Numbered from the stretch's first letter, positions 9,021 through 18,485 are shown. The stretch is DNA of 64,000 bases from Marinimicrobium hydrolyticum (GCF_030848505.1 NZ_JAVDDU010000002.1:496001-560000); one strand, 5' to 3'. Notes: generated from the sequence alone by a model not told the origin. Translations and numbers: made by a program.

Positions 9021-11096
9021 ATGAGTAAAGGTTACCCCGTGGTAAACGCTTTTTTTAACCGCGACCTCAGTCTGTTGGAGTTCCACCGCCGGGTGCTCCA
9101 CCAAGCCTACGACGACCAACTACCCCTTTTAGAGCGATTGCGCTTCCTGTGCATTTTTGCCAGTAATCTGGATGAGTTCTTTGAAGTCCGGGTGGGGAGC
9201 TTGGTGGAAGTACTGGAGTTACAACACCCCTCAAGTATCGGGCCCGACGGCCTGAGCCGGGAAGAGGCGCTGGCAGAGATTTCCAAGCGCGCCCACGCGT
9301 TGGTAGACGAGCAATACCAACTGCTGAACCAACAACTGCTGCCGCTGATGCGTGCGCAACAGATCAGAGTATTGCGCCGAGAAGAGTGGAGCGAGCCACA
9401 GATTCAGTATCTCAAACAGTTCTTTGAATCCGATGTGTTGCCTGTGCTAAGCCCTATAGGCTTGGACCCCGCGCACCCTTTCCCGCGCATTCTAAACAAG
9501 AGTCTCAACTTTATCGTCAAGCTGGATGGCAAGGACGCGTTTGGGCGCAACTCGGGCCGCGCCATTGTGCAGGTCCCCCGGGCCCTACCCCATATGATTG
9601 AACTCCCAGAAGCTCTTTCCGAAGGCAGCCGGAGCTTCGTTTTTGTGTCCTCCATCATTCACTATTTTATGGCGGAAGTGTTCGTCGGCATGACGGTGAT
9701 CGACAGTTATCAGTTTCGTCTTACCAGAAACTCGGACATTTTTTTGGATGAAGAGGAAACCGAGGACTTACTGCGCGCGGTCCAAGGGGAACTCGCCTAT
9801 CGCATGTATGGGGATGAAGTTCGCCTGGAATTAACGGACACCTGTCCTGACGAGCTGGTGCAGTTTCTCCTTCAGCGCTGCGAAATCCTGGAGCGGGACC
9901 TGTACCTGATCAATGGGCCGGTCAATTTGAATCGTTTTACCGACTTGTTCGATTTCGTTAAAGACACTCAGCTGTACTTCCCACCTTTTGTGCCGGCTTT
10001 GATCAAATTGCCCAAACGCACCAGCAGTTACTTCGAGGCCCTGCAGAAGCACGACATATTACTGCACCACCCATTTGACTCCTTCCACTGCGTGGTGGAC
10101 TTCTTGCGCGAAGCAGCCAGTGACCCGGATGTGCTTGCCATTAAACAAACGCTCTATCGGGCCGGAACCGATTCTCCCGTTGTGGACGCTCTGGTAGCGG
10201 CTGCCAAAGCAGGTAAGGAAGTTACCGCGATTGTCGAGCTGCGAGCGCGCTTTGACGAAGAGCGCAATGTCGCCCTGGCCGAACGCCTGCAGCGCTATGG
10301 CATCCATGTGATATACGGTGTGGTAGGCTTTAAAACCCACGCCAAAATGTTGCTGGTGGCGCGCCGCGAAGGCAAAGCGCTACGCTACTACGTGCACTTG
10401 GGTACCGGTAACTATCACTCACAAACCGCTCTGCAATACACCGACTACGGGTTGATAACCGGTGACCGGGAGATCAGCTCGGACATATACCGAATTTTTT
10501 TGCAGCTCAGCAGCTTAGGAAAAACCTCTAAAATGGATGCGGTTATGTACGCGCCATTTACCCTGCACAAGGGCATGGTTCGTCGTATTCGCACCGAGCG
10601 GGAAAACGCCGAACAGGGTCGGCCAGCGCGCATAATTCTGAAAATGAATGCACTGTACGAGGAAGAGCTTACCAACGAGCTCTACGCCGCCTCTCAAGCG
10701 GGTGTTAAAGTTGACTTAATTGTCCGCGGCATCTGCCAATTGCGGCCACAGGTGAAAGGGCTTTCAGAGAACATACAGGTGCGATCCATCGTCGGTCGCT
10801 TCCTGGAGCACTCGCGGGTTTTTTATTTTGAAAACGGCGGCGAGCCGGAAATTTTTTGCTCCAGTGCCGATTGGATGGCGCGCAACATGTTCCACCGAGT
10901 GGAAACCTGTTTTCCAATCCGCGCCAAGAAAACCCGTGAGCGAATTCTCGCCGACCTGGATTTATACCTAAGCGATAACTGCCGCGCTTGGATTTTGCAA
11001 TCCAACGGCAGTTACGAGCGGGTCAAACCGGCAAAAGATGAAGCGATTGTTGATGCCCAAGCCGTATTGCTGGAGCAGTGGGCGGCCAGGCACTGA
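9021..11096 (+). CDS. ppk1: Polyphosphate kinase 1
   Basis: A 691-residue PPK1, the enzyme that reversibly polymerises the ATP gamma-phosphate into inorganic polyphosphate. The N-terminal domain has the family opening (FFNRDLSLLEFHRRVL) and the sequence FASNLDEFFEVRVG. The two phospholipase-D-like catalytic domains carry the autophosphorylated histidine, His440 in GFKTHAKM, and the second active-site histidine, His597 in EHSRVFYF. Length is normal. It is convergent with exopolyphosphatase, only 34 bp apart, so synthesis and breakdown of polyphosphate are encoded side by side on opposite strands. Confidence 0.97.
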   Translation: MSKGYPVVNAFFNRDLSLLEFHRRVLHQAYDDQLPLLERLRFLCIFASNLDEFFEVRVGSLVEVLELQHPSSIGPDGLSREEALAEISKRAHALVDEQYQLLNQQLLPLMRAQQIRVLRREEWSEPQIQYLKQFFESDVLPVLSPIGLDPAHPFPRILNKSLNFIVKLDGKDAFGRNSGRAIVQVPRALPHMIELPEALSEGSRSFVFVSSIIHYFMAEVFVGMTVIDSYQFRLTRNSDIFLDEEETEDLLRAVQGELAYRMYGDEVRLELTDTCPDELVQFLLQRCEILERDLYLINGPVNLNRFTDLFDFVKDTQLYFPPFVPALIKLPKRTSSYFEALQKHDILLHHPFDSFHCVVDFLREAASDPDVLAIKQTLYRAGTDSPVVDALVAAAKAGKEVTAIVELRARFDEERNVALAERLQRYGIHVIYGVVGFKTHAKMLLVARREGKALRYYVHLGTGNYHSQTALQYTDYGLITGDREISSDIYRIFLQLSSLGKTSKMDAVMYAPFTLHKGMVRRIRTERENAEQGRPARIILKMNALYEEELTNELYAASQAGVKVDLIVRGICQLRPQVKGLSENIQVRSIVGRFLEHSRVFYFENGGEPEIFCSSADWMARNMFHRVETCFPIRAKKTRERILADLDLYLSDNCRAWILQSNGSYERVKPAKDEAIVDAQAVLLEQWAARH

Positions 11097-11130
11097 GTTA
11101 AGTGCCACTATTAATTAGGGAGTGGCCGGG

Positions 11131-12636
11131 CTAATGCCGGGCCAATACCAAACGGTACCCCAAGTCCTGTAAATAGCCCCGCTCCGTTTCCAGGTCTGCC
11201 CGAGTCAACGGGTTCGAGTCCAGCCATTGCGCTGGAAAACTTAACCTAAGCCGGCTTTTTCCCACGTTGATTGACACTGGCGGCGGCCCGCTTTTCTTTT
11301 GTGTCCGGTGAAAAATAACGGCCAGTCGCAGCAGAATCGCCAGATGAATAAGGTGGGCCTCCTCCATGGGAAAATCTTTCACGGGGAACCGTTTGCGATG
11401 CGCCAAGACGAGTGCGGCCAGATGTTTTTGCTCCAACCGCGAGCAACCAGCCAGATCCACATGCTCAACAATATAGGCACTGTGTTTGTGGTAATCACCG
11501 TGGGCAATGTCCAGCCCCAGCGCGTAAAGCCGCGCCGCCCACGTGAGCAGTTTGCCGGCCTCGACCCGGTTCAGCTGCCAGGGCTCTTCCACTTGTTCGA
11601 GTAAGGCTAGGCAAGTCTGTTCCACCTGGGCGGCTTTGTCGAGGTTGACATGAAAGCGGCGCGCCAGAGCGTTGATGCTTTCCTCTCGAATATCGCGATC
11701 TTCCAACCGCCCTTTCAGATCGTATAACAACCCCTCACGCAAAGCCCAGTCCGCGGCCGTGACTTGTTCCAAGCGGAGACTTTCAAACAGCGCCGCCAGG
11801 ACGATCACACCGCCTAAAAAGACCGGCCGGCGATCGTCAGGCAGTCCTTTGATGTCGAGCTCCAGAGTCTTGTGGCGGCGATAAAGATCGATGATTTTGT
11901 GTAGGCCATCTTCGGTAATGGTGCCATCACTCCAGCCGTTTTCTTCGCACACCTTGGCCACGGCCTTGATTGTGCCTGAGGCGCCCAGTGCTTCATTCCA
12001 GCCGGCCTCTACGAAGGCGTCACTGACAGGGGCCAGCTCCTGTAAACACGCGACTCGCGCGCGTGTAATGAGGGTGTCGGTCACCTTACCCTCGATGAAA
12101 AATTTTTTCGTTAAGGCGACGCAACCCATGCTCAAGCTTTCCTTAAGCTCTGGTGCCATACCGCGCCCGAGAATCACTTCGGTACTCCCACCGCCAATAT
12201 CCAGCACCACCCGCTGCCCCTCACCGGGTGCAATGCAGTGGGCCACTCCCAGGTATACCAGGCGCGCTTCCTCTTCGCCGGAAATAATTTCCACGGGATG
12301 CCCGAGGCGCTGCTGGGCCTGTTGTAAAAACTCCTGGGAATCGATAATACTGCGTAAGGTTTTGGTGCCCACGGCCCGTACCCGACGCGACGGGTACTCC
12401 CGCAATCGCTCGCCGAATCGCTCCAGGCAGGCCATGGCGCGCTCCCAGGCCGCCGCATCCAACTCGCCACTGTCCTCAAGACCCCAGCCCAAACGCACTG
12501 GCTCCCGCAGTCGGTCCAGCAGGGTGAGTTGCTCGTCTTCCCAGCGGGCGATAATCAGGTGAAAACTGTTGGAGCCGAGATCAATGGCTGCGATATGCGC
12601 GGCGCGGTCGGCGAAAAGGCGAGACAAGTTAAACAT
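11131..12636 (-). CDS. ppx: Exopolyphosphatase (Ppx/GppA family)
   Basis: A 501-residue Ppx/GppA phosphatase that releases phosphate from polyphosphate ends. The ASKHA-fold phosphate loops are AAIDLGSNSFHL near the N-terminus and VLDIGGGSTEVIL near residue 150. The C-terminal part is the helical HD-like domain found in long Ppx proteins (about 500 residues), which favours Ppx over the shorter exopolyphosphatase forms. It lies convergent to ppk1 and about 100 bp downstream of the ABC-F gene on the same strand. Confidence 0.95.
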   Translation of the reverse strand: MFNLSRLFADRAAHIAAIDLGSNSFHLIIARWEDEQLTLLDRLREPVRLGWGLEDSGELDAAAWERAMACLERFGERLREYPSRRVRAVGTKTLRSIIDSQEFLQQAQQRLGHPVEIISGEEEARLVYLGVAHCIAPGEGQRVVLDIGGGSTEVILGRGMAPELKESLSMGCVALTKKFFIEGKVTDTLITRARVACLQELAPVSDAFVEAGWNEALGASGTIKAVAKVCEENGWSDGTITEDGLHKIIDLYRRHKTLELDIKGLPDDRRPVFLGGVIVLAALFESLRLEQVTAADWALREGLLYDLKGRLEDRDIREESINALARRFHVNLDKAAQVEQTCLALLEQVEEPWQLNRVEAGKLLTWAARLYALGLDIAHGDYHKHSAYIVEHVDLAGCSRLEQKHLAALVLAHRKRFPVKDFPMEEAHLIHLAILLRLAVIFHRTQKKSGPPPVSINVGKSRLRLSFPAQWLDSNPLTRADLETERGYLQDLGYRLVLARH

Positions 12637-12668
12637 GTTGAAGCCCGCAGAGTGAGGCTAGCCAGTGA

Positions 12669-12697
12669 CACTGGCCAGCAGGATCATGCTGGCAGTG
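12669..12697 (-). other. Intergenic hairpin between ABC-F gene and ppx
   Basis: Imperfect inverted repeat (CACTGGCCAGCA / TGCTGGCAGTG, one bulge, six-base loop) in the 99-bp gap between the two minus-strand genes. No T run; may be a weak terminator or processing site. Confidence 0.3.
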
Positions 12698-12735
12698 TGG
12701 CACTCACCGAAAATACTGTCTACGAGAAGTTGGCG

Positions 12736-14616
12736 TCACTCCGCTTCCAGCGCTTCTATTTCCTCCGAAACGCCAAGCCACAGGTCCTCTTGATCAGAGA
12801 GGCGGCTGCGCAGTTGAGTTTGGTCTTCCAACAACTGCGCCAACTCGCCCTTTTTCTCGTCGGTATAGAGCGCCTCATCGGCTAACTTCGCGTCCAACTC
12901 AGCCAACTGCGCCTGCAGTTTGGCCATGTCTCGTTCCAGTTGTTTGCGCTTATTGGTCAAGGGCTTGAGTTGCTCCCGCCGCGCCGCCGCTTTCTGTCGC
13001 AATACTTTTTTACTGTCGGGGGAGGCGCCGGCATTGCGTTCGTCCGCACCTTCTTGCTGACGTCGCTGTAGCAACCAACGGTAGTAATCGTCCAGGTCGC
13101 CATCAAAGTCGGTCACCTTGCCATCGGCCACCAGGACAAATTCATCCACTGTATTGCGCAGCAGGTGTCGGTCATGGGACACCACAATTACCGCGCCCTC
13201 AAAGTCTTGCAGGGCAACGGTAAGTGCCTGGCGCATCTCCAGATCCAAGTGGTTGGTGGGCTCGTCCAACAGCATGACGTTGGGCTTTTTCCAGGTAATA
13301 ATCGCCAGCGCCACGCGAGCTTTTTCGCCCCCGGAAAAGTGCCGAATCGGCTCGAACGCCCGGTCACCCTGAAAACCAAAACCGCCCAAGAAGTTGCGCA
13401 CTTCCTGCTCTCGCGCTCCGGGGGAGAGGCGCTGAATATGCAAGGCGGCGGAAGCACCCAGATCCAACGCTTCCAATTGATCTTGAGCGAAGTACCCCAG
13501 GTTAAAATTTTCTCCTTTCACGCACTCGCCCGCCAATAGCGGCAAGTCGCCTGCGAGAGTTTTGATCAAACTGGATTTGCCCGCCCCGTTGGGTCCAAGC
13601 AGGCCGATGCGGGTACCGGGTAATACGCTGAAGTTGGCATTTTGCAGTACCGGCGACTGACCATACCCTATGTCCGCCTGGGCCAGTTTAATGAGTGGGC
13701 TGGACATTTTACCGGGCGGAAAAAAACTGAACTGAAACGGCGAGTCCACATGGGCGGGGGCAATGGTTTCCATACGCTCCAGCGCCTTAAGGCGGCTCTG
13801 AGCCTGACGCGCCTTAGTGGCCTGCGCGCGGAACCGGTTCACGTAGGCCTGCATGTGAGCGATGCGCTCCTGCTGTTTCTCGAAGCTCGCCTGCTGTTGG
13901 GCCAGTTGCTCGGCGCGCTGTTGCTCGTAGGAGGAGTAGTTACCGGTGTAGCTGTTGAGCTTATTATTCTCGATAGACACAATGCGCTGTACCACATTAT
14001 CGAGAAAGTCCCGGTCATGGGAGATAATCAATAAGGTGCCCGGGTAGCGCTGCAGCCATTGCTCCAACCAGAGGGTAGCATCCAGATCCAAGTGGTTGGT
14101 GGGTTCGTCCAGAAGCAGTAAATCCGAAGGACACATCAATGCCTGGGCCAAATTCAATCGAATCCGCCAACCACCGGAAAAGTCAGACACCGGCCGCTCG
14201 CTGTCCGTGGGCGCAAAGCCAAGGCCGCTCAGCAACTGTTGCGCGCGGGCGGGCGCCGAGTAAGCCTGAATACGCTCCATATCGGCGTACAGCCGAGCCA
14301 GTGCTTCGCCGTGAGCCTGTTCAAGGCTAGCCTCCAGGCGCCGCAACTCCTGGTCACCGTCCAAAACATAGTCCAGAGCGGTTCGTTCCAGGGCTTCCAC
14401 TTCCTGGGCCATGTGGGCAATGCGCCAGTTGCGAGGCATATCCCACTGACCACTATCGCTGGCCACCCGGCCCAACAACAATTGGAAAAGCGTTGATTTG
14501 CCGCTGCCGTTGGCACCGATCAGGCCGACTTTTTGCCCGGGAAAGACGGTCAAATCGGCCGACTGCAGTAAAAACTGGCGGCCAATTTGCAAAGAAACTT
14601 GCTGTAGTTGAATCAT
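12736..14616 (-). CDS. ABC-F ribosome-associated ATPase, YheS-like
   Basis: A 626-residue soluble protein with two ABC ATPase domains and no membrane segments. Walker A motifs are GANGSGKST and GPNGAGKSS, signatures FSGGWRIRL and FSGGEKARV, and Walker B regions LLLLDEPTNHLD and MLLDEPTNHLD. The domains are joined by the charged P-site-tRNA-interaction linker rich in Gln, Arg and Ala (about residues 230-300), and a C-terminal coiled coil follows (about 530-626). ABC-F proteins act on the ribosome during elongation. Sequence and neighbours resemble the YheS branch, as in the Pseudomonas algP region. Confidence 0.93.
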   Translation of the reverse strand: MIQLQQVSLQIGRQFLLQSADLTVFPGQKVGLIGANGSGKSTLFQLLLGRVASDSGQWDMPRNWRIAHMAQEVEALERTALDYVLDGDQELRRLEASLEQAHGEALARLYADMERIQAYSAPARAQQLLSGLGFAPTDSERPVSDFSGGWRIRLNLAQALMCPSDLLLLDEPTNHLDLDATLWLEQWLQRYPGTLLIISHDRDFLDNVVQRIVSIENNKLNSYTGNYSSYEQQRAEQLAQQQASFEKQQERIAHMQAYVNRFRAQATKARQAQSRLKALERMETIAPAHVDSPFQFSFFPPGKMSSPLIKLAQADIGYGQSPVLQNANFSVLPGTRIGLLGPNGAGKSSLIKTLAGDLPLLAGECVKGENFNLGYFAQDQLEALDLGASAALHIQRLSPGAREQEVRNFLGGFGFQGDRAFEPIRHFSGGEKARVALAIITWKKPNVMLLDEPTNHLDLEMRQALTVALQDFEGAVIVVSHDRHLLRNTVDEFVLVADGKVTDFDGDLDDYYRWLLQRRQQEGADERNAGASPDSKKVLRQKAAARREQLKPLTNKRKQLERDMAKLQAQLAELDAKLADEALYTDEKKGELAQLLEDQTQLRSRLSDQEDLWLGVSEEIEALEAE

Positions 14617-14760
14617 GGCGCGTATTCTATGGATAGGCTTGCGGCTTGTATACGCCTTTCAGGCGGCAGCCGAGCCAATGTTATGCGTATCCAGGATGAC
14701 TCGCATGCCCCACAACCCAAATTGCCAGGCAAGTTTACGCTTAGGAAGGCCACCACTGTC

Positions 14761-15261
14761 ATGACACTGTCCACGCTTTCCAGCCATCTCTGGGATTTTT
14801 CCCTGAGACTCTATCGCTACCCCGGCGTTGAGCCCCTATGCCTGATGCTCCAAAACCAATGGCGTGCGGACGTTAATATTCTGTTCTGGCTGCGCTGGCT
14901 GGAAACCGAATCCATGGCGATTAATAGCACCCGCATACAACTGGCAGAAGCTCACATAGCCACCTGGAACAAAGACGCCGTGCTACCTCTACGCAAACTT
15001 CGCATGGAGATGAAGCAACACTACGGTGTGAGCGACAAGGCGATTGAGGATACCCGTGAAGCAATCAAGGCCGCGGAGTTGCAGGCGGAGCGCGTAGTGC
15101 AGATACGCTTAGAAAAACTCGGTCGCACCTGGCTCGCGGGAACCGAGCGCCAGCAAGTGGTGCCGGGCAGCAACTTGGCCATTTATGCACACCACCTGAG
15201 GTTACCGCCGTATCTCACCCAGGAGATGCAACAAATCCTGTGCGCCATCGATAAGCCTTAA
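14761..15261 (+). CDS. TIGR02444 (DUF2390) family protein
   Basis: A 166-residue protein of unknown function. I start it at the ATG at 14761; an in-frame TTG reaching back to 14608 would overlap the ABC-F start. The segment LWDFSLRLYRYPGVEPLCLMLQ and the spaced W residues fit TIGR02444, whose genes sit between an ABC-F ATPase gene and algP in pseudomonads, exactly as here. It is predicted to be cytosolic and mostly helical. It is divergent from the ABC-F gene and convergent with the AlgP-like gene. Confidence 0.8.
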   Translation: MTLSTLSSHLWDFSLRLYRYPGVEPLCLMLQNQWRADVNILFWLRWLETESMAINSTRIQLAEAHIATWNKDAVLPLRKLRMEMKQHYGVSDKAIEDTREAIKAAELQAERVVQIRLEKLGRTWLAGTERQQVVPGSNLAIYAHHLRLPPYLTQEMQQILCAIDKP

Positions 15262-15271
15262 GGCATTAAAA

Positions 15272-15297
15272 AAGGGGAGCGCGATAGCGCTCCCCTT
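15272..15297 (-). terminator. Rho-independent terminator of the AlgP-like gene
   Basis: Perfect 11-bp stem (AAGGGGAGCGC / GCGCTCCCCTT) with loop GATA. Read on the minus strand it is followed by six Ts, so it is oriented to stop the AlgP-like transcript. It lies between the convergent TIGR02444 and AlgP-like genes. Confidence 0.85.
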
Positions 15298-15314
15298 AAA
15301 GGTCTAACGGTCAG

Positions 15315-16283
15315 TTAGATTTTGTCATCGGTGTCATAGAAGCCCTTATCGAACAGACTCCCAGTCGCCGGCCGCTCGGGTACTGGCTCAGGCTTGGGCA
15401 GCTCGGACTCCCGCGGTTCAATCATATGCGTGGTGCCATGGCCGGGCTCACCGTACTGGGGCCGCTCCGGTGTTTTTACTGGAACGGGGGTGGCGGGCTG
15501 AGACACCGGCGCGGGTGTGGGCTTGGGAGCCACTTCAGCCACTGGAGCCGGTTTGGCTTCCGGCGCACCGGAACTCGCTTTAGCCGCTTTGGCTTTAGGC
15601 GTCGCCTTTTTCGCAGCGGCTTTTTTCGGTGCCGCTTTCTTAGCCGCTACTTTTTTCTTCGCCGGTGCGGTGGACGCACCGGGCTCAGCGGTTTTTGTGC
15701 GAGCTTTCTTTGCGGTAGCCTTTTTGGTTGCTGTCTTCTTGGTGGTAGTCTTCTTAGCAGCGGCCTTCTTGGCCGTGGTTTTTTTGGCGTCTGTCCCGGT
15801 ATCTGCAGCGCCTTTACTGGCGGCCTTGCTACTACTGGCGGTTTTTTTGGCGCGCTTCGGACTGCTCGAGGCTTTTTTCTTCAGCTTTTTCTCTACCGCT
15901 TTGACAGACTTGGCCACTTCGCGAGCACGCATGTCGGCGTTCTGCTGTTCGGTCTTCACTTCCGCATAGGCCTTTTTGGCATCATCCAGCTGCTTTGTGA
16001 GCTGCTCTACTTGGCTCTGTTGATCGTCAAACGCCTTGACGGCCGACTTTAAGCGCTTTTGAGCGGCGGCGGTATTGCTCTTGATCTTGCTGGCCGCGCT
16101 CTTCTTGTTGCGCAGCACGCGCAGCTTTTTACGGGCTGTGTCGAGACTGGATTTGGCTTGCGAAACCGTTTTTTCCACGTCCCGCACTTTCTTACGGCGG
16201 GCCTTGTCCAACTTGGCTTCCACCTGGGCGATCTGATTTTCAAGCTGAGTCAAACTGGGTGTTGCGTTCTTTTTAGCGGCCAT
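15315..16283 (-). CDS. algP: AlgP/histone-H1-like lysine-alanine-rich protein
   Basis: A 322-residue low-complexity basic protein. Residues about 10-135 form a lysine-rich coiled coil. About 140-245 is built of KKAA, KKTT, KKAT-type steps like eukaryotic histone H1 tails and Pseudomonas AlgP (AlgR3). About 250-322 is a Pro/Glu-rich acidic tail ending in SLFDKGFYDTDDKI. In pseudomonads AlgP is a DNA-binding regulator affecting alginate genes. Position beside an ABC-F gene, TIGR02444, FKBP and AlgQ genes supports orthology. Because such repeats vary in number between strains, the length may differ among relatives. Confidence 0.8.
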   Translation of the reverse strand: MAAKKNATPSLTQLENQIAQVEAKLDKARRKKVRDVEKTVSQAKSSLDTARKKLRVLRNKKSAASKIKSNTAAAQKRLKSAVKAFDDQQSQVEQLTKQLDDAKKAYAEVKTEQQNADMRAREVAKSVKAVEKKLKKKASSSPKRAKKTASSSKAASKGAADTGTDAKKTTAKKAAAKKTTTKKTATKKATAKKARTKTAEPGASTAPAKKKVAAKKAAPKKAAAKKATPKAKAAKASSGAPEAKPAPVAEVAPKPTPAPVSQPATPVPVKTPERPQYGEPGHGTTHMIEPRESELPKPEPVPERPATGSLFDKGFYDTDDKI

Positions 16284-16502
16284 AAGTCAATTCCTGTCAG
16301 AGTCGGGTGCTACAAAAGATGTGTGGGTTTCATTGTAGTCTTCGGGAAAAAAAATGTGTACAGCCCCACCCCGTATTTTAGGTGGGTAAAGGGCAATTTT
16401 TTAAAGCCGAACACGATTTTTTAGCCGGCTCGAATGTCCAACGGGCCAGTAGGCGAAGATTTATCGAAGGGAAGACCGGTAAGGGCGCATTTTAACTTCA
16501 CT

Positions 16503-16512
16503 TGGTATACCA
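16503..16512. promoter_or_regulatory. 10-bp palindrome upstream of FKBP gene
   Basis: Perfect palindrome TGGTATACCA about 65 bp upstream of the FKBP start in the 292-bp divergent region. It may be part of the promoter (TATACC as a -10) or an operator. Nothing else recognisable is seen in this intergenic stretch. Confidence 0.3.
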
Positions 16513-16575
16513 TGACGGCTCATTATTGAGGTATCCACCCAGGTTAACTACATTCAGGATAAGAAGGTAAACACC

Positions 16576-17301
16576 ATGTTACGTAAGCAGCTACTGTTAC
16601 TGGGATTTCTCGCCTCCGCCGGGTTGTTGGTCGGCTGCGGAGAGGCCCAGGACGAAGAGGAAAGGGTCACTGAACTGAACACGCTCGAAGAGAAGGTCAA
16701 CTATATCTTCGGCATGAACCTGGCGGAGAACTTCGCGGAAGGGGGAGTGCAAATTGAGCCCGACGCCTTTGCCCTGGCATTGAGAGATATGCGCGATGGC
16801 GTCGAACCCCGCCTTAGCGAGGAGGAAATCACTCAGGTGATGCGTACCTTCCAAGAACAAGAGATGGCCCGTCGCCAAGCCGAGCACAGTGCCGTGGCCG
16901 AAACCAACCTCGCCGAAGCGCGTGCATTTCTTGCCAGCAACGCCGAAGAAGAAGGTGTTGAAGTCACAGAAAGTGGCCTTCAGTACCGGGTGCTTGAAGA
17001 AGGTGAAGGCCCACAACCGCAAGCGGACGACACGGTTACTGTCCACTATCGTGGCCAACTGCTGGATGGCACCGTCTTTGACAGTTCCTACGAGCGTGAC
17101 CAACCGGCCACCTTTTCTCTGACTGGTGTGATCGCCGGCTGGACTGAAGGCCTTCAGCTTATGCGCGAAGGCGGCCGTATGGAGCTCTACATTCCGCCAG
17201 ACTTGGCCTACGGCTCCAGCGGCAACGGTCCCATCCCCCCCAACGCCGCGCTGATCTTTGAAGTGGAATTGTTGGAAGTGGAAACCAGCGGCGACGAGTA
17301 A
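16576..17301 (+). CDS. FKBP-type peptidyl-prolyl isomerase, lipoprotein (FkpA/Mip-like)
   Basis: A 241-residue envelope folding catalyst. The signal sequence ends in the lipobox LLVGC (Cys21), so it is probably lipid-anchored. A helical dimerisation region follows (residues about 30-125, beginning NTLEEKVNYIFGMNLAENF), then the FKBP domain (about 130-237) with the typical VTVHYRGQLLDGTVFDSS and PDLAYG segments. This layout matches FkpA and Mip, which catalyse proline isomerisation and act as chaperones in the periplasm. The gene ends just before a strong bidirectional terminator. Confidence 0.93.
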   Translation: MLRKQLLLLGFLASAGLLVGCGEAQDEEERVTELNTLEEKVNYIFGMNLAENFAEGGVQIEPDAFALALRDMRDGVEPRLSEEEITQVMRTFQEQEMARRQAEHSAVAETNLAEARAFLASNAEEEGVEVTESGLQYRVLEEGEGPQPQADDTVTVHYRGQLLDGTVFDSSYERDQPATFSLTGVIAGWTEGLQLMREGGRMELYIPPDLAYGSSGNGPIPPNAALIFEVELLEVETSGDE

Positions 17302-17310
17302 GTTGAGTCG

Positions 17311-17350
17311 ACCCATAAAAAAACCCGCTCCGGCGGGTTTTTTTATGGGT
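17311..17350. terminator. Bidirectional terminator between FKBP and WD40 genes
   Basis: Perfect inverted repeat with 18-bp arms (17311-17328 and 17333-17350) and a four-base loop. The A-rich and T-rich parts of the arms flank a GC core (AACCCG / CGGGTT), giving a T run in both directions. It serves the plus-strand FKBP gene and the minus-strand WD40 gene. Confidence 0.93.
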
Positions 17351-17398
17351 GTTCGAAAAGCCTATCCGTGTTTTTACTCTTGGCTTTACGTTACCGGG

Positions 17399-18400
17399 TT
17401 AGTAGGCCAATTCATGCACAAAACCGTTCGAGCTCATAGCCCTATAGCGATTCAAATCTTCGGTAAAGCCCACATCCAAAACCACGGTGGCGGTGGGCTG
17501 CAAGCGCTTGCGTTTGGGTAGGCGCCATGTGTACATGAGAGTCCGCGCCTCCAGATCCCAAAGCTGCACCAGTCCGTCGGGCCGGCCTGTCAGCAGATAG
17601 GCCCCGTCGTCGCTAAAGCGGGCGGCGGAAATTCTCAAGCCTCGCTTCAAACGCTCTTCACCTTGGGGCAGCTTCCACACGTCGTCGTCTTGTGTGGACC
17701 ATATGGAAACCCCGTCATAACGAGTCGCCGACAGGGCGCGCTCGCCGTTTGGACTCAAGCGCACCAAATGCACATCGGTTGAGTACCTGTGGCGCGCCAA
17801 GGCTTCTCCGTTGTCGGCATTCCACAACACGGCGGAACCATCGTCTGAACCCGTTAATGCCAAACGGCCATCGGCACTGAGCGATACCGTGGTGACAGGA
17901 CCTTCGTGTGGGAAGCTGCGTATAACACCGCCGCGCTTAACGTTGTAGAGAGCCGCTCGATGGTCGGTTAAGCCGAGGAAAGCTCGCTCACCCTCCACCC
18001 CCAGGGCAAGGTCGATCACCTCAGCGGGGCTACTCCAGAACTGTTCTGCAGCGCCGGTTTGAGCGTTCCAAAGTACCAAGGTGTTGCGATCAGAGGTTAA
18101 GGCCCAGTCCGCCTGAGGGGACAGACCAACGGCGGTCATTAAGGTAGCTTCGCCCGATGTGTGATTCCAGCTGTAAAGCCGTTCCTGGGTAGTCAGATTC
18201 CAGTAGCTGCCGCCATGGCGGGTGGAGCCAAGCAGAGCCCGATCCCCCACCAGTACGCCCGCTGAAACGCTACGTACCGCCACCTCCAGGCTGGCTTCCG
18301 GCTCCCCCGGACGCTCACAACCTGACAGTGCCAGAAGCACAAAGACGGCGCCCAGCGTGCGGGCGATGAGGGAGCCATGAATAGCAAAGCGTTTCGGCAT
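17399..18400 (-). CDS. WD40-repeat lipoprotein
   Basis: A 333-residue protein with a signal ending in the lipobox LALSGC (Cys28). Six to seven WD40-like blades follow, recognisable by repeated W-N or W-D and G-S-D-D-G motifs such as LALTGSDDGSAVLWNADN and LLTGRPDGLVQLWDLE. It is probably a membrane-anchored beta-propeller used for protein contacts; no enzymatic motif is seen. In Pseudomonas the FKBP gene is next to algQ, so this gene is an extra member between FKBP and Rsd/AlgQ here. Function unknown. Confidence 0.85.
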   Translation of the reverse strand: MPKRFAIHGSLIARTLGAVFVLLALSGCERPGEPEASLEVAVRSVSAGVLVGDRALLGSTRHGGSYWNLTTQERLYSWNHTSGEATLMTAVGLSPQADWALTSDRNTLVLWNAQTGAAEQFWSSPAEVIDLALGVEGERAFLGLTDHRAALYNVKRGGVIRSFPHEGPVTTVSLSADGRLALTGSDDGSAVLWNADNGEALARHRYSTDVHLVRLSPNGERALSATRYDGVSIWSTQDDDVWKLPQGEERLKRGLRISAARFSDDGAYLLTGRPDGLVQLWDLEARTLMYTWRLPKRKRLQPTATVVLDVGFTEDLNRYRAMSSNGFVHELAY

Positions 18401-18485
18401 GGGGCGCGCAACCCAAGATAATGAATGGAGAACCTACCTACAGCTTAGCAGGCTCTCCAGCAAACGACTGTCAGTCCGCCGTCGC

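Noticed and set aside
15426-16052. 208- and 150-codon hydrophobic frames antisense to the AlgP-like gene
   Set aside because: Reverse reading of Lys/Ala repeats gives Phe/Leu/Ala-rich false membrane proteins.
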